Shown: piece by piece, positions 14,969 through 21,914 of the stretch
How the letters are laid out: the number at the start of each line of letters is the position of its first letter
Position numbering within the stretch: the stretch's first letter is position 1
IMG/VR virus record: IMGVR_UViG_3300033149_003577
Coordinates: 1 to 40,882 of that record
DNA length: 40,882 bases
Origin: a virus
Reading direction: 5' to 3' (one strand)
Position numbers and translations under genes: made by a program
Notes under the pieces: model-generated
The model's database searches: none
What the model saw: the letters and a program-made list of their open reading frames with translations, nothing else
What the model was told of the DNA's origin: nothing

Positions 14969-16636
14969 TTAATCGTCTCCTACATATTCCGGCAAAAGGT
15001 CTCTCTCGTTAATTATTTGCGGAGGATTAATGTCAAGGTCGTATATTCTGCTCATAGCGTCTAAAAAATCCTTTGCCGTGGTTGCGGGAAAAAAGTAATA
15101 TTCGTTATTCAAAAACCATTCAACAAGGTTATAAATTCGCCCTTCGTGATCTCGTCTTTTTATCGGTTTAGCAACCAAATATCCCCGTTTATGATCTATG
15201 GCTTCTTGCATTTTTGCCGTAATTTCTATTTTTTCCCCGGTATCTTCATCAACATACGGCTGCCACGGGTAAAAAAATCGCCAATTTTGATGATCAGGGA
15301 TAAGCCGCCTTATCCTGTCGTCCTTAGCGTTTGTGTCGTCTCGTGTCCATGAAACCGGCTCGATAGGGAAGCTAACGTTCTCAATTCGCATCATTTCTTC
15401 AAAATAATCTATGTCTGTTTGCATCCCGTATCTTTCGTAACCAACCCGCACAACCTGAACGCCGGGAGCGCGAAGCCATTTATTGCGAAAATATTTCAAC
15501 ATCTTCCAGCGTTCGCCCAAGTCCATCTTGTGGCACGCGCCGTCGAGCAAAAACTTGTTTAAATGAGCGTCAACGCCAACAACCGCAAAAGCCGTGTTGC
15601 ACGCCCCCTTCTTTTTGCTGTTAGCGGGGTCAACCAAGACAGCAACATTTAATGTTTCAGGCCTTATCTCCCACCGGCGCACCCATTCCGGCTTGAATTC
15701 CTGCTCTTCGCCCGCAATCGGATTGCATAGCATCTGGCAGGCGACCGTGAAGGGGCTTGACTCTCTCTTTTTCGTCTCCCATTCTTCCGGCGTCAGCAAA
15801 ACCGGCTTGCCGTCAAGCGTTCCGTCTTCAGTGGCGGGATAGACGCGGGGCTTGAAAACGCCGCGATTAATCAAAACCTGGTAAGTATCTGCGAAATTAT
15901 ATCTTGTGCCTTCGTGCCAGGTTCTCCTTTCTCCCTTCGATCCACGCGCCGACAAGTTCCGGGACAATTCCCATGCTTGCGTGGTCTTTAAGATCATTTC
16001 AGGCGTCGAGACAGAGCGTTCAGTCACAATATCGTTATAAATCATTAACTTAAAGTGCTTCGCCGTTGGCATCCCGTCCACCAGCCCATACGCCTCGACT
16101 GTCTTCTCTTTAGGATTAGTCTTGCGTTTTACAACAATCCCGGAATCCAATGACCATGTAGGGGCCTCTTTCTTCGGGTCTTCCCAGAAAATGTCAGGAT
16201 AAAGTTGATATAACAGCGGGTTATATTCACTCTCCTGCTTAATCTGGTCCAAAAACGACTTCGCGATAGGCCGAGTGTGAGCAAAAATGCCGATAGTTAT
16301 CTCGGGGTCGTTAATAATCTCCTGAATCGAACCGGCAAAAGTAATAATCGTACTTTTGTACATTTCCCGGCCCCAGATATCTATATACCCGTCAGGGTCG
16401 GCTTCAACCTCGCGAATTCTCTCGTAAAGCCAGGGATGAAGAACGTCTGTTCGCCGCAAGATTACGCTTAATAGCACAAACCTGTCACGCTTGCCCAGGT
16501 ACGCCCATGAAGAAGAGTCAACGCCAGGGTCGTTCAATAGCTGCGAAACAAGCCTCTTTGCCTGCTCAAATGACGCGGCCCTGAGCATTTCAGCAATTTC
16601 AATTATTTCAGGCTTGGGTTCGGCGTTTGCGGTCAT
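14969..16636 (-). CDS. terL: Terminase large subunit
   Basis: The product has 555 residues. The ATPase half shows a phage-type Walker A variant 'GREMYKST' (about residues 89-96), with 'ITIGIFAHTRPIAKSFLDQIK' after it. The C-terminal nuclease half has the RNase H-like pattern: 'VLVDPANSKK' with a first catalytic Asp, then 'LLDGACHKMDLGERW' and 'RVGYERYGMQTDIDYF' with a conserved Glu. This enzyme powers DNA translocation into the prohead and cuts the concatemer. It lies directly after the small subunit gene and before portal, in the usual order. Confidence 0.9.
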   Translation of the reverse strand: MTANAEPKPEIIEIAEMLRAASFEQAKRLVSQLLNDPGVDSSSWAYLGKRDRFVLLSVILRRTDVLHPWLYERIREVEADPDGYIDIWGREMYKSTIITFAGSIQEIINDPEITIGIFAHTRPIAKSFLDQIKQESEYNPLLYQLYPDIFWEDPKKEAPTWSLDSGIVVKRKTNPKEKTVEAYGLVDGMPTAKHFKLMIYNDIVTERSVSTPEMILKTTQAWELSRNLSARGSKGERRTWHEGTRYNFADTYQVLINRGVFKPRVYPATEDGTLDGKPVLLTPEEWETKKRESSPFTVACQMLCNPIAGEEQEFKPEWVRRWEIRPETLNVAVLVDPANSKKKGACNTAFAVVGVDAHLNKFLLDGACHKMDLGERWKMLKYFRNKWLRAPGVQVVRVGYERYGMQTDIDYFEEMMRIENVSFPIEPVSWTRDDTNAKDDRIRRLIPDHQNWRFFYPWQPYVDEDTGEKIEITAKMQEAIDHKRGYLVAKPIKRRDHEGRIYNLVEWFLNNEYYFFPATTAKDFLDAMSRIYDLDINPPQIINERDLLPEYVGDD

Positions 16637-16642
16637 GTTGCT

Positions 16643-17092
16643 TTACGTATTTTCTTTTTCTTCTTCTTCCTTGTCTTCGCCCATGAAGGCCCTTTTAGCC
16701 TCTTCAAGGTTTATCTTGTGTTCAATCGGTTTGCCGTCTTCGCCCGTAACCTCATGTTTCTGAACATCTGTCCAGCCAAAATTGTTCTTCAGGTTAAAGA
16801 TCACCCCGGCGATCTGGCTTTTGCGGAATAACTGCTCCTCAACATACCGCTCGATGCGCACCATGGCTTTTTCCAGAATTTCCGAATACTCGTCCCCGCG
16901 CCTCCTGTAATCCAGGAGAACCTTCCGCGACGTGCCGTCCAGAAATTCCCCAAGCCCCGTCAGCGTATAGGGCCGACCAGACTTGTCGCATTCTTTAAAA
17001 TATTCATCCACGCGCTTCCTGAAAATCTCCACCGAGGGGAACTTTAACGGTCGCCCGCCCTTGTTTTTTTCTTTTTTTTCCGTATTTTCCAT
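16643..17092 (-). CDS. terS: Terminase small subunit (P22 gp3-like)
   Basis: The 149-residue product begins with a basic 'GGRPLKFPSVEIFRKRVDEYF' and 'PYTLTGLGEFLDGTSRKVL' helix-turn-helix region, typical of DNA-packaging gp3-type subunits. It ends 'KNNFGWTDVQKHEVTGEDGKP' with an acidic tail; that 'FGWxDxQ' phrase is common in this family. It recognises the packaging site and hands DNA to the large subunit, which starts 6 nt downstream. P22-type relatives package headful from a pac site. Confidence 0.85.
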   Translation of the reverse strand: MENTEKKEKNKGGRPLKFPSVEIFRKRVDEYFKECDKSGRPYTLTGLGEFLDGTSRKVLLDYRRRGDEYSEILEKAMVRIERYVEEQLFRKSQIAGVIFNLKNNFGWTDVQKHEVTGEDGKPIEHKINLEEAKRAFMGEDKEEEEKENT

Positions 17093-17099
17093 CTTTTTT

Positions 17100-17954
17100 T
17101 CAGGCGGCTATCCTCCTTCCTCTGATCGCTTTTTGATAACCTTCAATAATAAAATATTCGTCTGTAAAAATCCCATCTGTATAATAATTAAAACTGTTTA
17201 CTCTGGTTTTAACTGTTCTCCAAAATACAATCTTTTTTCCAAACAATTTAAATATATCGGCCCCCGCAAAATCTCCCAGTTTATGATGTCCAAAACTAGC
17301 GCAAAAGGCTTGATAAATATATTCAAATATCTCGGCGTCTAATTGAAGCTCTTTCTTTCGGGTATCGGTGGAAACTCTTCGCAATTGAAGATATTTAACG
17401 TTGTTAAATTCAGCAACAAACCGTATAATCCCCATTAATTCTATAAAATTATAACGATTAATTACTACCGATATGCGGCAATTATTGGTTCGTGGTATAA
17501 TATATTGCCAGTATGGTATTTCATAAACGCCGGTAATTTTGTGGTGAATATTGTAATCTAGCGAATTAATAGTATAGCCAATTTTTCCCCTGCAAGAATT
17601 TATTACATCCAAAAAACCAATAGCCTTGAACCCGTTTGTGCGTATCCCGACATTGAACCCCATATCGTCTTGAAGAAAATTTACAAGTTCCTCCAGGTAT
17701 TGGTAATTTAAGGGGTCAGTGTTTTGACCAGTTAAATAAAGTTTTTGGATGTTGTTGCGTTGGCAAAACAAGAGAAAACGATCAAAGTTTTCCCATTCGC
17801 CAAAATGAATATTATCAGATTTTGTTTTTGAGAACTCTTCTTCCAAATCTTTCCCAAGGCAAAAATAGCAATTAAAATTACAATCGCCTAACAGATTAAT
17901 GTTCGCAAATGTTGGGATATCTCTATCGTAATTTTTACTGAATGTCCCGTCCAT
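17100..17954 (-). CDS. Radical SAM protein
   Basis: ATG 17954 is preferred (one base after the upstream stop; 284 residues) over the longer frame to 18008. A radical SAM cluster motif C25-x3-C29-x2-C32 lies in 'GDCNFNCYFCLGKD', followed by a 'LYLTGQNTDPLNYQYLEEL' strand where the usual GGE motif stands, then 'VGIRTNGF'. These bind a 4Fe-4S cluster and S-adenosylmethionine and make a 5'-deoxyadenosyl radical. No second Cys-rich (SPASM) domain is seen. The base composition looks more AT-rich than its neighbours. It lies between a glycyl-radical-like gene and the small terminase, flanked by 16-bp direct repeats. Substrate unknown. Confidence 0.85.
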   Translation of the reverse strand: MDGTFSKNYDRDIPTFANINLLGDCNFNCYFCLGKDLEEEFSKTKSDNIHFGEWENFDRFLLFCQRNNIQKLYLTGQNTDPLNYQYLEELVNFLQDDMGFNVGIRTNGFKAIGFLDVINSCRGKIGYTINSLDYNIHHKITGVYEIPYWQYIIPRTNNCRISVVINRYNFIELMGIIRFVAEFNNVKYLQLRRVSTDTRKKELQLDAEIFEYIYQAFCASFGHHKLGDFAGADIFKLFGKKIVFWRTVKTRVNSFNYYTDGIFTDEYFIIEGYQKAIRGRRIAA

Positions 17955-17991
17955 GCTATCCGATATTAACAGCCGTCCTCCTTCCTCTGAT
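17111..17991 (-). repeat. 16-bp direct repeats flanking the radical SAM gene
   Basis: Identical copies TCCTCCTTCCTCTGAT (plus strand) lie at 17111-17126 and 17976-17991. They encode 'IRGRR' at the C-terminus of both the radical SAM protein and the upstream glycyl-radical-like protein. They also supply a GGAGG-type ribosome site. The 865-bp repeat-to-repeat unit contains the whole radical SAM gene, which suggests cassette insertion or duplication. Confidence 0.8.
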
Positions 17992-18384
17992 GCTCTCAGG
18001 CGTAACATCGCGGCCCAAGAAAAACTTCTGGCCGTTAACCTTGTCCCGGTCTCTCAATTCACCCAACTTGCCCTTGTTCCATTGCTCAACTTTCGTGAAA
18101 TATCCCGTAATCCTGGTTATTTGTTCCATATACAGCCCCCGCGTAAGCTCTTCGTATAGATCGTGCGGCGAGATGTACCTTAAAACGCTATTGTCTACAT
18201 ACGTGATATTGTTAGGATAATTGTCATACCATCTAAAACCGCCAACCCTGAAGGCCATCCCGGTGCTGTCCTCCACCTCAGCCGCCTCCACCCCAACATT
18301 ACCGTCACTATCAACCTTCTTAACAGGCTGAAATTCAACCTCCGGGTGATCCGCAAGAAACTTGTCAAATTCTTCTAATGTCAA
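17956..18384 (-). CDS. Stand-alone NrdD C-terminal-like / glycyl-radical-like domain protein
   Basis: The product has 142 residues and probably starts at TTG 18384 (GAGAGG upstream; the TTGA overlaps the previous stop). 'TRITGYFTKVEQWNKGKLGE' (about residues 90-109) matches the C-terminal end of anaerobic ribonucleotide reductase NrdD. There R-x-x-G-Y carries the glycyl radical and is followed by WN-x-GK-x-E. Here Gly94 would be the radical site. Full NrdD is about 600-700 residues, so this is only the radical-domain part, like the small spare-part protein GrcA/YfiD. A radical SAM gene follows after one base. Whether Gly94 is ever activated is unknown; similar small phage genes are often labelled as reductase fragments. 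Confidence 0.65.
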   Translation of the reverse strand: MTLEEFDKFLADHPEVEFQPVKKVDSDGNVGVEAAEVEDSTGMAFRVGGFRWYDNYPNNITYVDNSVLRYISPHDLYEELTRGLYMEQITRITGYFTKVEQWNKGKLGELRDRDKVNGQKFFLGRDVTPESIRGRRTAVNIG

Positions 18385-18545
18385 TGCAAACCCTCTCTAA
18401 GCCTTTGCGTGTTAGCAGAAGAAAAATACATACACCCGCATTGCGAAGATTTAATAATCACGTCATGAACCACGCAAAACCCTTTTTCTTTCAAAAGTTT
18501 AACCGGTACAAATCTTTCACATTTATGACAGGTTTTATTGTTCAT
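18381..18545 (-). CDS. Small zinc-ribbon-like protein, 54 aa
   Basis: The frame starts at ATG 18545, overlapping the previous gene by 11 nt. It has 'CHKCERFVPV' near the start and a later 'SQCGCMYF', giving CxxC plus CxC, so a single zinc site is likely. The stop overlaps the TTG start of the glycyl-radical-like gene. Function unknown. Confidence 0.55.
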   Translation of the reverse strand: MNNKTCHKCERFVPVKLLKEKGFCVVHDVIIKSSQCGCMYFSSANTQRLREGLH

Positions 18546-18762
18546 CTTTAAAATCATTAACCCCGTAAAAAATTAACCCGCCAGGATCGCCGTCTTTTTC
18601 AATCTTGCGTTGTAAATCATGAACAAGGGCGCTACGGGCTTTGCCAAGCATAGATTCGGTATCTTCGTGAATCCAATCTATTTCATCTCCCCTTAAATCA
18701 TCAATCGTGCGAATCGTAAACAAAACCCATTGAACCTGCTCCCTGTAAATGAAATCTTTCAC
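18535..18762 (-). CDS. Hypothetical protein, 75 aa (GTG start)
   Basis: The gene starts at GTG 18762 with AAGGGC 8 nt upstream. The product contains 'YREQVQWVLFTIRTIDDLRG' and 'IEKDGDPGGLIFYG' and is acidic overall. It sits 10 nt after the 57-residue gene and overlaps the zinc-ribbon gene. Not recognised; it belongs to the leading group of small genes of the late operon. Confidence 0.55.
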   Translation of the reverse strand: MKDFIYREQVQWVLFTIRTIDDLRGDEIDWIHEDTESMLGKARSALVHDLQRKIEKDGDPGGLIFYGVNDFKDEQ

Positions 18763-18772
18763 GATGTTGCCC

Positions 18773-18946
18773 TTATATTAATTTGTTTGCTTTAGCTCGT
18801 AAGGGTTTTAGTTGATAAAAAAGTTCCATATCATCTTCAGTTATATTACTTTCAAGCTTTTTGATTTTTTCTAATTCTTTCTTTCTTTTTTCTTTATATT
18901 GCTCCCTTATATCTTGAAAAACCCGAAAAGTTAAATAATCCCGCAT
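18773..18946 (-). CDS. Hypothetical coiled-coil protein, 57 aa; first gene of the late operon
   Basis: ATG 18946 opens a 57-codon frame: 'MRDYLTFRVFQDIREQYKEK' followed by a highly charged Lys/Glu helix and ending 'LKPLRAKANKLI'. An AAGG site lies about 10 nt upstream. It is the first recognisable gene downstream of the leftward promoter at 20,054-20,082, about 1.1 kb from the expected transcript start. Function unknown. Confidence 0.5.
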   Translation of the reverse strand: MRDYLTFRVFQDIREQYKEKRKKELEKIKKLESNITEDDMELFYQLKPLRAKANKLI

Positions 18947-19258
18947 GTTTAAACCAACCTTCCCCGGAAACTCGTTGAAAAATTACTCCGCGCCTGAAAG
19001 GGGGATATTTCATTTCGGCAAACTCAAAAGTCGGGTCGACCTCCAAATCGCCGACCCAAAAAAGTCGGTTTTTTCCGAAAAGCCGCCTCGTCCCGATCCC
19101 GGGCCGGGCCTCGGCTGCCTGGCCCTCGATGTCGCAAGATGACCTCAGAACCGCCCCTCGGACGGCCATCACGCCCGCGTCCTGGACTACGCATCCGCCT
19201 TGCTCGTGTGCAGAAGCTCTTGATAGTATTAATATGTCTTGCCATTATACCCTTCACG

Positions 19259-19457
19259 TTATCCACACCCCAAGGGCCCCAAAGTTTACATAATAACAGT
19301 TATCGGTACTTTTTTTGACGTTAAATACTTGAAATCATTACGAGTCATAGTTATGCACAATTATTACGGGGAATTATCAACAGGAAAAAGGCAAGATCGT
19401 CTAGAAGCCCTCGTCTCGGCGTCTGTCGCGCCAAGAGTTATCAACAGGTGTGGATAG
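19259..19457. other. DnaA-box cluster, candidate replication origin
   Basis: Two perfect consensus boxes occur: TTATCCACA at 19,259-19,267 and TTATGCACA at 19,351-19,359. Two identical one-mismatch boxes, TTATCAACA, lie at 19,374-19,382 and 19,438-19,446. An inverted near-match, TGTGGATAG, is at 19,449-19,457. Five boxes in 200 bp of intergenic DNA, with an AT-rich tract 0.7 kb away, resemble a bacterial-type origin. The phage also encodes initiator-like and loader-like genes near 25.6-27.1 kb. Confidence 0.6.
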
Positions 19458-20053
19458 GGGGCCAAACGAACCCACCGTAATTATCGATGGATCAAGAACC
19501 CTGTGGCGGTCTAAGTAGTAAAGATCAGAGTGCGATTGATCATCCCAGGAAGGGACACTTGCTACAACTATTACATCGTCCACTTTATTCCTCCTTTTTG
19601 CTTGCCCTGGGAGTCGCCCGTTGTGTGCATTTTTGTTTGCCGGCAGGTAACTCTTTTTTTAAGAGGGCGACATAACCCAAGGCAAGATACCGTTAATGAC
19701 GCCATTAATTGCATCATTATATTGATGTTATCTCCTAACCATCGCCATCTATCACAAGACATATCACTATCCCGTATGCACCCGCAGGACTAACGTGGCC
19801 TATGGTCGAGTGGAGCGCGTATAGATCATAGATATATATCGGACCTAACGGCAATCACCAGGGCTGTCTATCCAGCCAGGCCAGCCCTGCAACCTCTTAT
19901 GGCTCATGATAGTTGTCCGTTTCACCCGTCCCCCCGGGTCTTATTGGCCAGGCCCGGGATTATCGGCGCGCCGGGATGTTAGTGTCAGCGCGCCTATGTC
20001 ATTAGCGCTAGTATATCACCACCCACACGGCATATTATTACCGCGTGAGCGTG

Positions 20054-20082
20054 ATAATATCACATTGATATATGCTTGTCAA
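20054..20082 (-). promoter_or_regulatory. Leftward sigma70-like promoter for the late operon
   Basis: On the minus strand TTGACA (20,082-20,077) is followed after 17 nt by TATTAT (20,059-20,054). The -10 box lies inside a palindrome GTGATAATATCAC (20,051-20,063), a likely operator. Transcription would start near 20,047 and run about 1.1 kb before the first gene at 18,946. Confidence 0.7.
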
Positions 20083-20085
20083 GAG

Positions 20086-20105
20086 CTTTTGGGAGTTTTT
20101 GGGAG
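20086..20105. promoter_or_regulatory. Tandem 10-bp motif (candidate operator pair)
   Basis: TTTTGGGAG (20,087-20,095) and TTTTTGGGAG (20,096-20,105) are adjacent direct repeats, one helical turn apart. They sit just upstream of the leftward promoter -35 box, a typical activator position. The same core occurs in the rightward promoter at 30.32 kb and at 29.32 kb. Confidence 0.45.
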
Positions 20106-20254
20106 CATTTCTAAGACAATTTTTTTGCGTTTTTTTGTGTACTTTTCTTGTTCTTTAACGATTTTAGCTATTTACCTTGCGAAAAAAAAATTAAGATTAA
20201 ATTAAAATATCGAGCTAATCGCTCGTAATTGCTCATAATCACCCTAAATCAGAC

Positions 20255-20282
20255 TTGCCTATGTTACGGTATGGTATATACT
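20255..20282 (+). promoter_or_regulatory. Rightward promoter of the 20.4-22.5 kb operon
   Basis: TTGCCT (20,255-20,260) and TATACT (20,277-20,282) are spaced by 16 nt. The surrounding 'GTATATACTGG' resembles the 'GATATATACTTGG' of the rightward promoter at 30.3 kb. Transcription would start near 20,289 and enter a structured leader. Confidence 0.55.
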
Positions 20283-20394
20283 GGTAGCCATGTTAGACAC
20301 TCTCACAGGCCGCGCCGGTAGCCAACATCAGACACCCACAAGGGACGGGGCCGGCGACCTGTCCCCATCCCCCCTTGAAGGAGGAGGATTGGAA
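20283..20394 (+). promoter_or_regulatory. Structured 5' leader with direct repeats
   Basis: A direct repeat of the form GGTAGCCA...AGACAC occurs at 20,283-20,300 and 20,317-20,335. A stem can form between ACAGG (20,305-20,309) plus CGCCGG (20,313-20,318) and CCGGCG (20,351-20,356) plus CCTGT (20,358-20,362), placing the second repeat in the loop. CATCCCCCC and a strong GAAGGAGGAGG site follow, as in the leader at 30.4 kb. Confidence 0.45.
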
Positions 20395-20640
20395 ATGAAC
20401 GCAATGGAAAGAATCTACCCGGGGGCGAAAATAGTTGGGCTTGATCAGTTATACGTCGAGCTCGAAGATGGACGTCATCTATGGTACGACACCTTGGTGA
20501 GTACTGTTGATGACACGTTGGCCATAGCGCGTAATGGTCATGACGCTTATGGCCGACGTATCTTAATGATGGGGATTATCTTAATAGATGGCAACGGTTT
20601 CAGACGTGTAGCTGACTTCCGACCCCACGAAATCCTGTAA
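20395..20640 (+). CDS. Hypothetical small protein, 81 aa
   Basis: ATG 20395 is chosen because GGAGGAGGA lies just upstream; the longer frame from 20290 would read through the leader. The product contains 'GLDQLYVELEDGRHLWYDTL' and 'DAYGRRILMMGIILIDGNGF', a compact beta-rich small domain. It is the first gene of the short rightward operon. Not recognised. Confidence 0.65.
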   Translation: MNAMERIYPGAKIVGLDQLYVELEDGRHLWYDTLVSTVDDTLAIARNGHDAYGRRILMMGIILIDGNGFRRVADFRPHEIL

Positions 20641-20715
20641 CCCCTGCATCTTGCCTACCCTGAGCGGTAGGCTTGATGGAGTGGTTGACCAAAGAAGGAA
20701 GGAGGAGGAAAAACA

Positions 20716-21039
20716 ATGAGGGGAAGAGACGCCAAGTACAAAGTAGTGTGCCGATCAAAAACAAGCTGGTACGAGGACGGTCAGGCTGAGGCCCTGGCCT
20801 ATGGCGGCGAGTATGATAGCCTGACCGACGCCCTGGTCGAGTTAGGCGCGCGGATGATTGATGACCCTGAAGCCACAAGCAATGGCCGATGGGTTGTCGA
20901 GTCTGATGACCCAGAGGACTACGATGCCCAAGGTATGCTCATAACGGACCACGCCGACGTAACAGCCGAGATGGTTGCCGAGTACCTGGTTGATCACCTC
21001 GGTTATACCGAGGCCGAGGCCGAGCGGTCGTTAAAATAA
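20716..21039 (+). CDS. Hypothetical acidic protein, 107 aa
   Basis: A strong AAGGAGGAGG site precedes ATG 20716. The product starts basic ('MRGRDAKYKVVCRSKTSWYE') and becomes very acidic, ending with a helical 'VAEYLVDHLGYTEAEAERSL'. Very acidic small early proteins sometimes mimic DNA, but no motif supports that here. Unknown function. Confidence 0.65.
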   Translation: MRGRDAKYKVVCRSKTSWYEDGQAEALAYGGEYDSLTDALVELGARMIDDPEATSNGRWVVESDDPEDYDAQGMLITDHADVTAEMVAEYLVDHLGYTEAEAERSLK

Positions 21040-21056
21040 CAAAAAGGAGGGCGAAA

Positions 21057-21317
21057 ATGAACTGCCAGGAAATTATTAGAAAAGAACCACTTGAACACAA
21101 CGGCTACCAATTATCTTCAATTTCGCGTTCGCTTTATACTCACGTTGAAGTTGAGGAAATGTTCACGCGGCTTCAGCGAATTCCACGCAAAATATCAGCA
21201 TATGTCCAGAAAAGTAAAATTAAGGCGGTGTTTAAATCCAGTCATGCAAGAGATCCACGCAACAACTATTACATAGTGCAAACTACAGATGGTACGTTGT
21301 TTCACTTAGAATACTAG
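21057..21317 (+). CDS. Hypothetical small protein, 86 aa
   Basis: GGAGGG lies 6 nt before the ATG. The product is basic in its middle ('RLQRIPRKISAYVQKSKIKA') and ends with a beta hairpin-like 'NNYYIVQTTDGTLFHLEY'. It belongs to the string of small genes transcribed from 20.28 kb. No family recognised. Confidence 0.6.
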   Translation: MNCQEIIRKEPLEHNGYQLSSISRSLYTHVEVEEMFTRLQRIPRKISAYVQKSKIKAVFKSSHARDPRNNYYIVQTTDGTLFHLEY

Positions 21318-21330
21318 GGAGGTAAATATC

Positions 21331-21555
21331 ATGATGGAAACCTTGTATAAGCAAGGAGATAGGGTGCAAGTAATACAAATAGTTGACGAGGAGGGAGACG
21401 AAAAATATATAGGAAAGATCGGAACCATTGTAGCCTTAGATTATGATTGTGGTTGCGGTCAAACATATCCCCATGACCCCATGATAATGGTCGAGTTTGA
21501 TGATGGGGGGAATGAGGAATTTTGGAAAGAGGAACTAACCATAACTACAAATTAA
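21331..21555 (+). CDS. Hypothetical small protein with SH3-like character, 74 aa
   Basis: GGGAGG precedes the paired ATGs at 21331 and 21334. 'QGDRVQVIQIV' followed by 'GKIGTIVALDYDCGCGQTYP' and 'MIMVEFDDGGNEEFWKEEL' looks like a small beta-barrel (KOW/SH3-like) fold. It carries a CGC pair that could bind metal. The function is unknown. Confidence 0.6.
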   Translation: MMETLYKQGDRVQVIQIVDEEGDEKYIGKIGTIVALDYDCGCGQTYPHDPMIMVEFDDGGNEEFWKEELTITTN

Positions 21556-21580
21556 AGAAACTGAAGGAGGGTTATTAAAA

Positions 21581-21745
21581 ATGAAGCCAAAAGACGCCAA
21601 GGGCAGACTAAAGGAACACGAGGAAGAATCTCTTAAAGCCTTATACGATCAATATGATCGAGTCAGGGTTGAGGACATAACGGCAGGCCCTGTTACCGCA
21701 AATGAAATATTGCCGTTAGAAAAGGAGGCCATAGACGATGCTTAA
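21581..21745 (+). CDS. Hypothetical small protein, 54 aa
   Basis: GAAGGAGGG lies 8 nt before ATG 21581. The product is a charged helical peptide ('MKPKDAKGRLKEHEEESLKA', then 'LYDQYDRVRVED'). Its stop overlaps the next gene's start by 8 nt. Not recognised. Confidence 0.6.
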   Translation: MKPKDAKGRLKEHEEESLKALYDQYDRVRVEDITAGPVTANEILPLEKEAIDDA

Positions 21746-21914
21746 GGCAACAAAGCGCTTAGAATTATTCGAGGACGAACTTCGAGTATGGGAAAAGGCA
21801 AGGGCTCTCGGTCAAGCTCAAGTTCCGACCATCGGCATTAAGGCCCTTATCATTTCCTTGCTACGGGCCTGGTGTAAAGGGCAAAAGAAAAAAGGGGGAG
21901 GGCGTGCAAGATGA
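21738..21914 (+). CDS. Hypothetical small basic protein, 58 aa
   Basis: AAAGGAGG lies 9 nt before ATG 21738. The product has a helical start ('MLKATKRLELFEDELRVWEK'), a hydrophobic stretch 'IGIKALIISLLRAW' and a basic tail 'KGQKKKGGGRAR'. It could be an amphipathic or membrane-touching peptide. It overlaps the clamp-like gene by 4 nt (ATGA). Confidence 0.6.
   Translation: MLKATKRLELFEDELRVWEKARALGQAQVPTIGIKALIISLLRAWCKGQKKKGGGRAR

Larger units (their letters stand above)
18947..20394. other. Non-coding regulatory and replication region
   Basis: About 1.45 kb has no convincing gene: its frames are short, lack ribosome sites and have irregular composition. It holds a DnaA-box cluster (19,259-19,457) and GC-rich hairpin-forming segments around 19,030-19,130 and 19,860-20,010. 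It also has a leftward sigma70-like promoter (20,054-20,082), an AT-rich stretch (about 20,110-20,210) that could be a DNA-unwinding element, and a rightward promoter with structured leader (20,255-20,394). It separates the divergent late (-) and small-gene (+) operons. Confidence 0.7.

Noticed and set aside
18894-19172. Minus-strand frame of 92 codons upstream of the late genes
   Set aside because: The Arg/Gly-rich text looks like translated GC-rich non-coding DNA. Its start has no ribosome site, and it overlaps the well-supported 57-codon gene in another frame.
18947-20394. Apparent enrichment of 6-bp palindromes (many restriction-site-like sequences) in the non-coding region
   Set aside because: Any random kilobase should hold roughly 16 such palindromes; the number seen is about that. 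No special meaning is needed.
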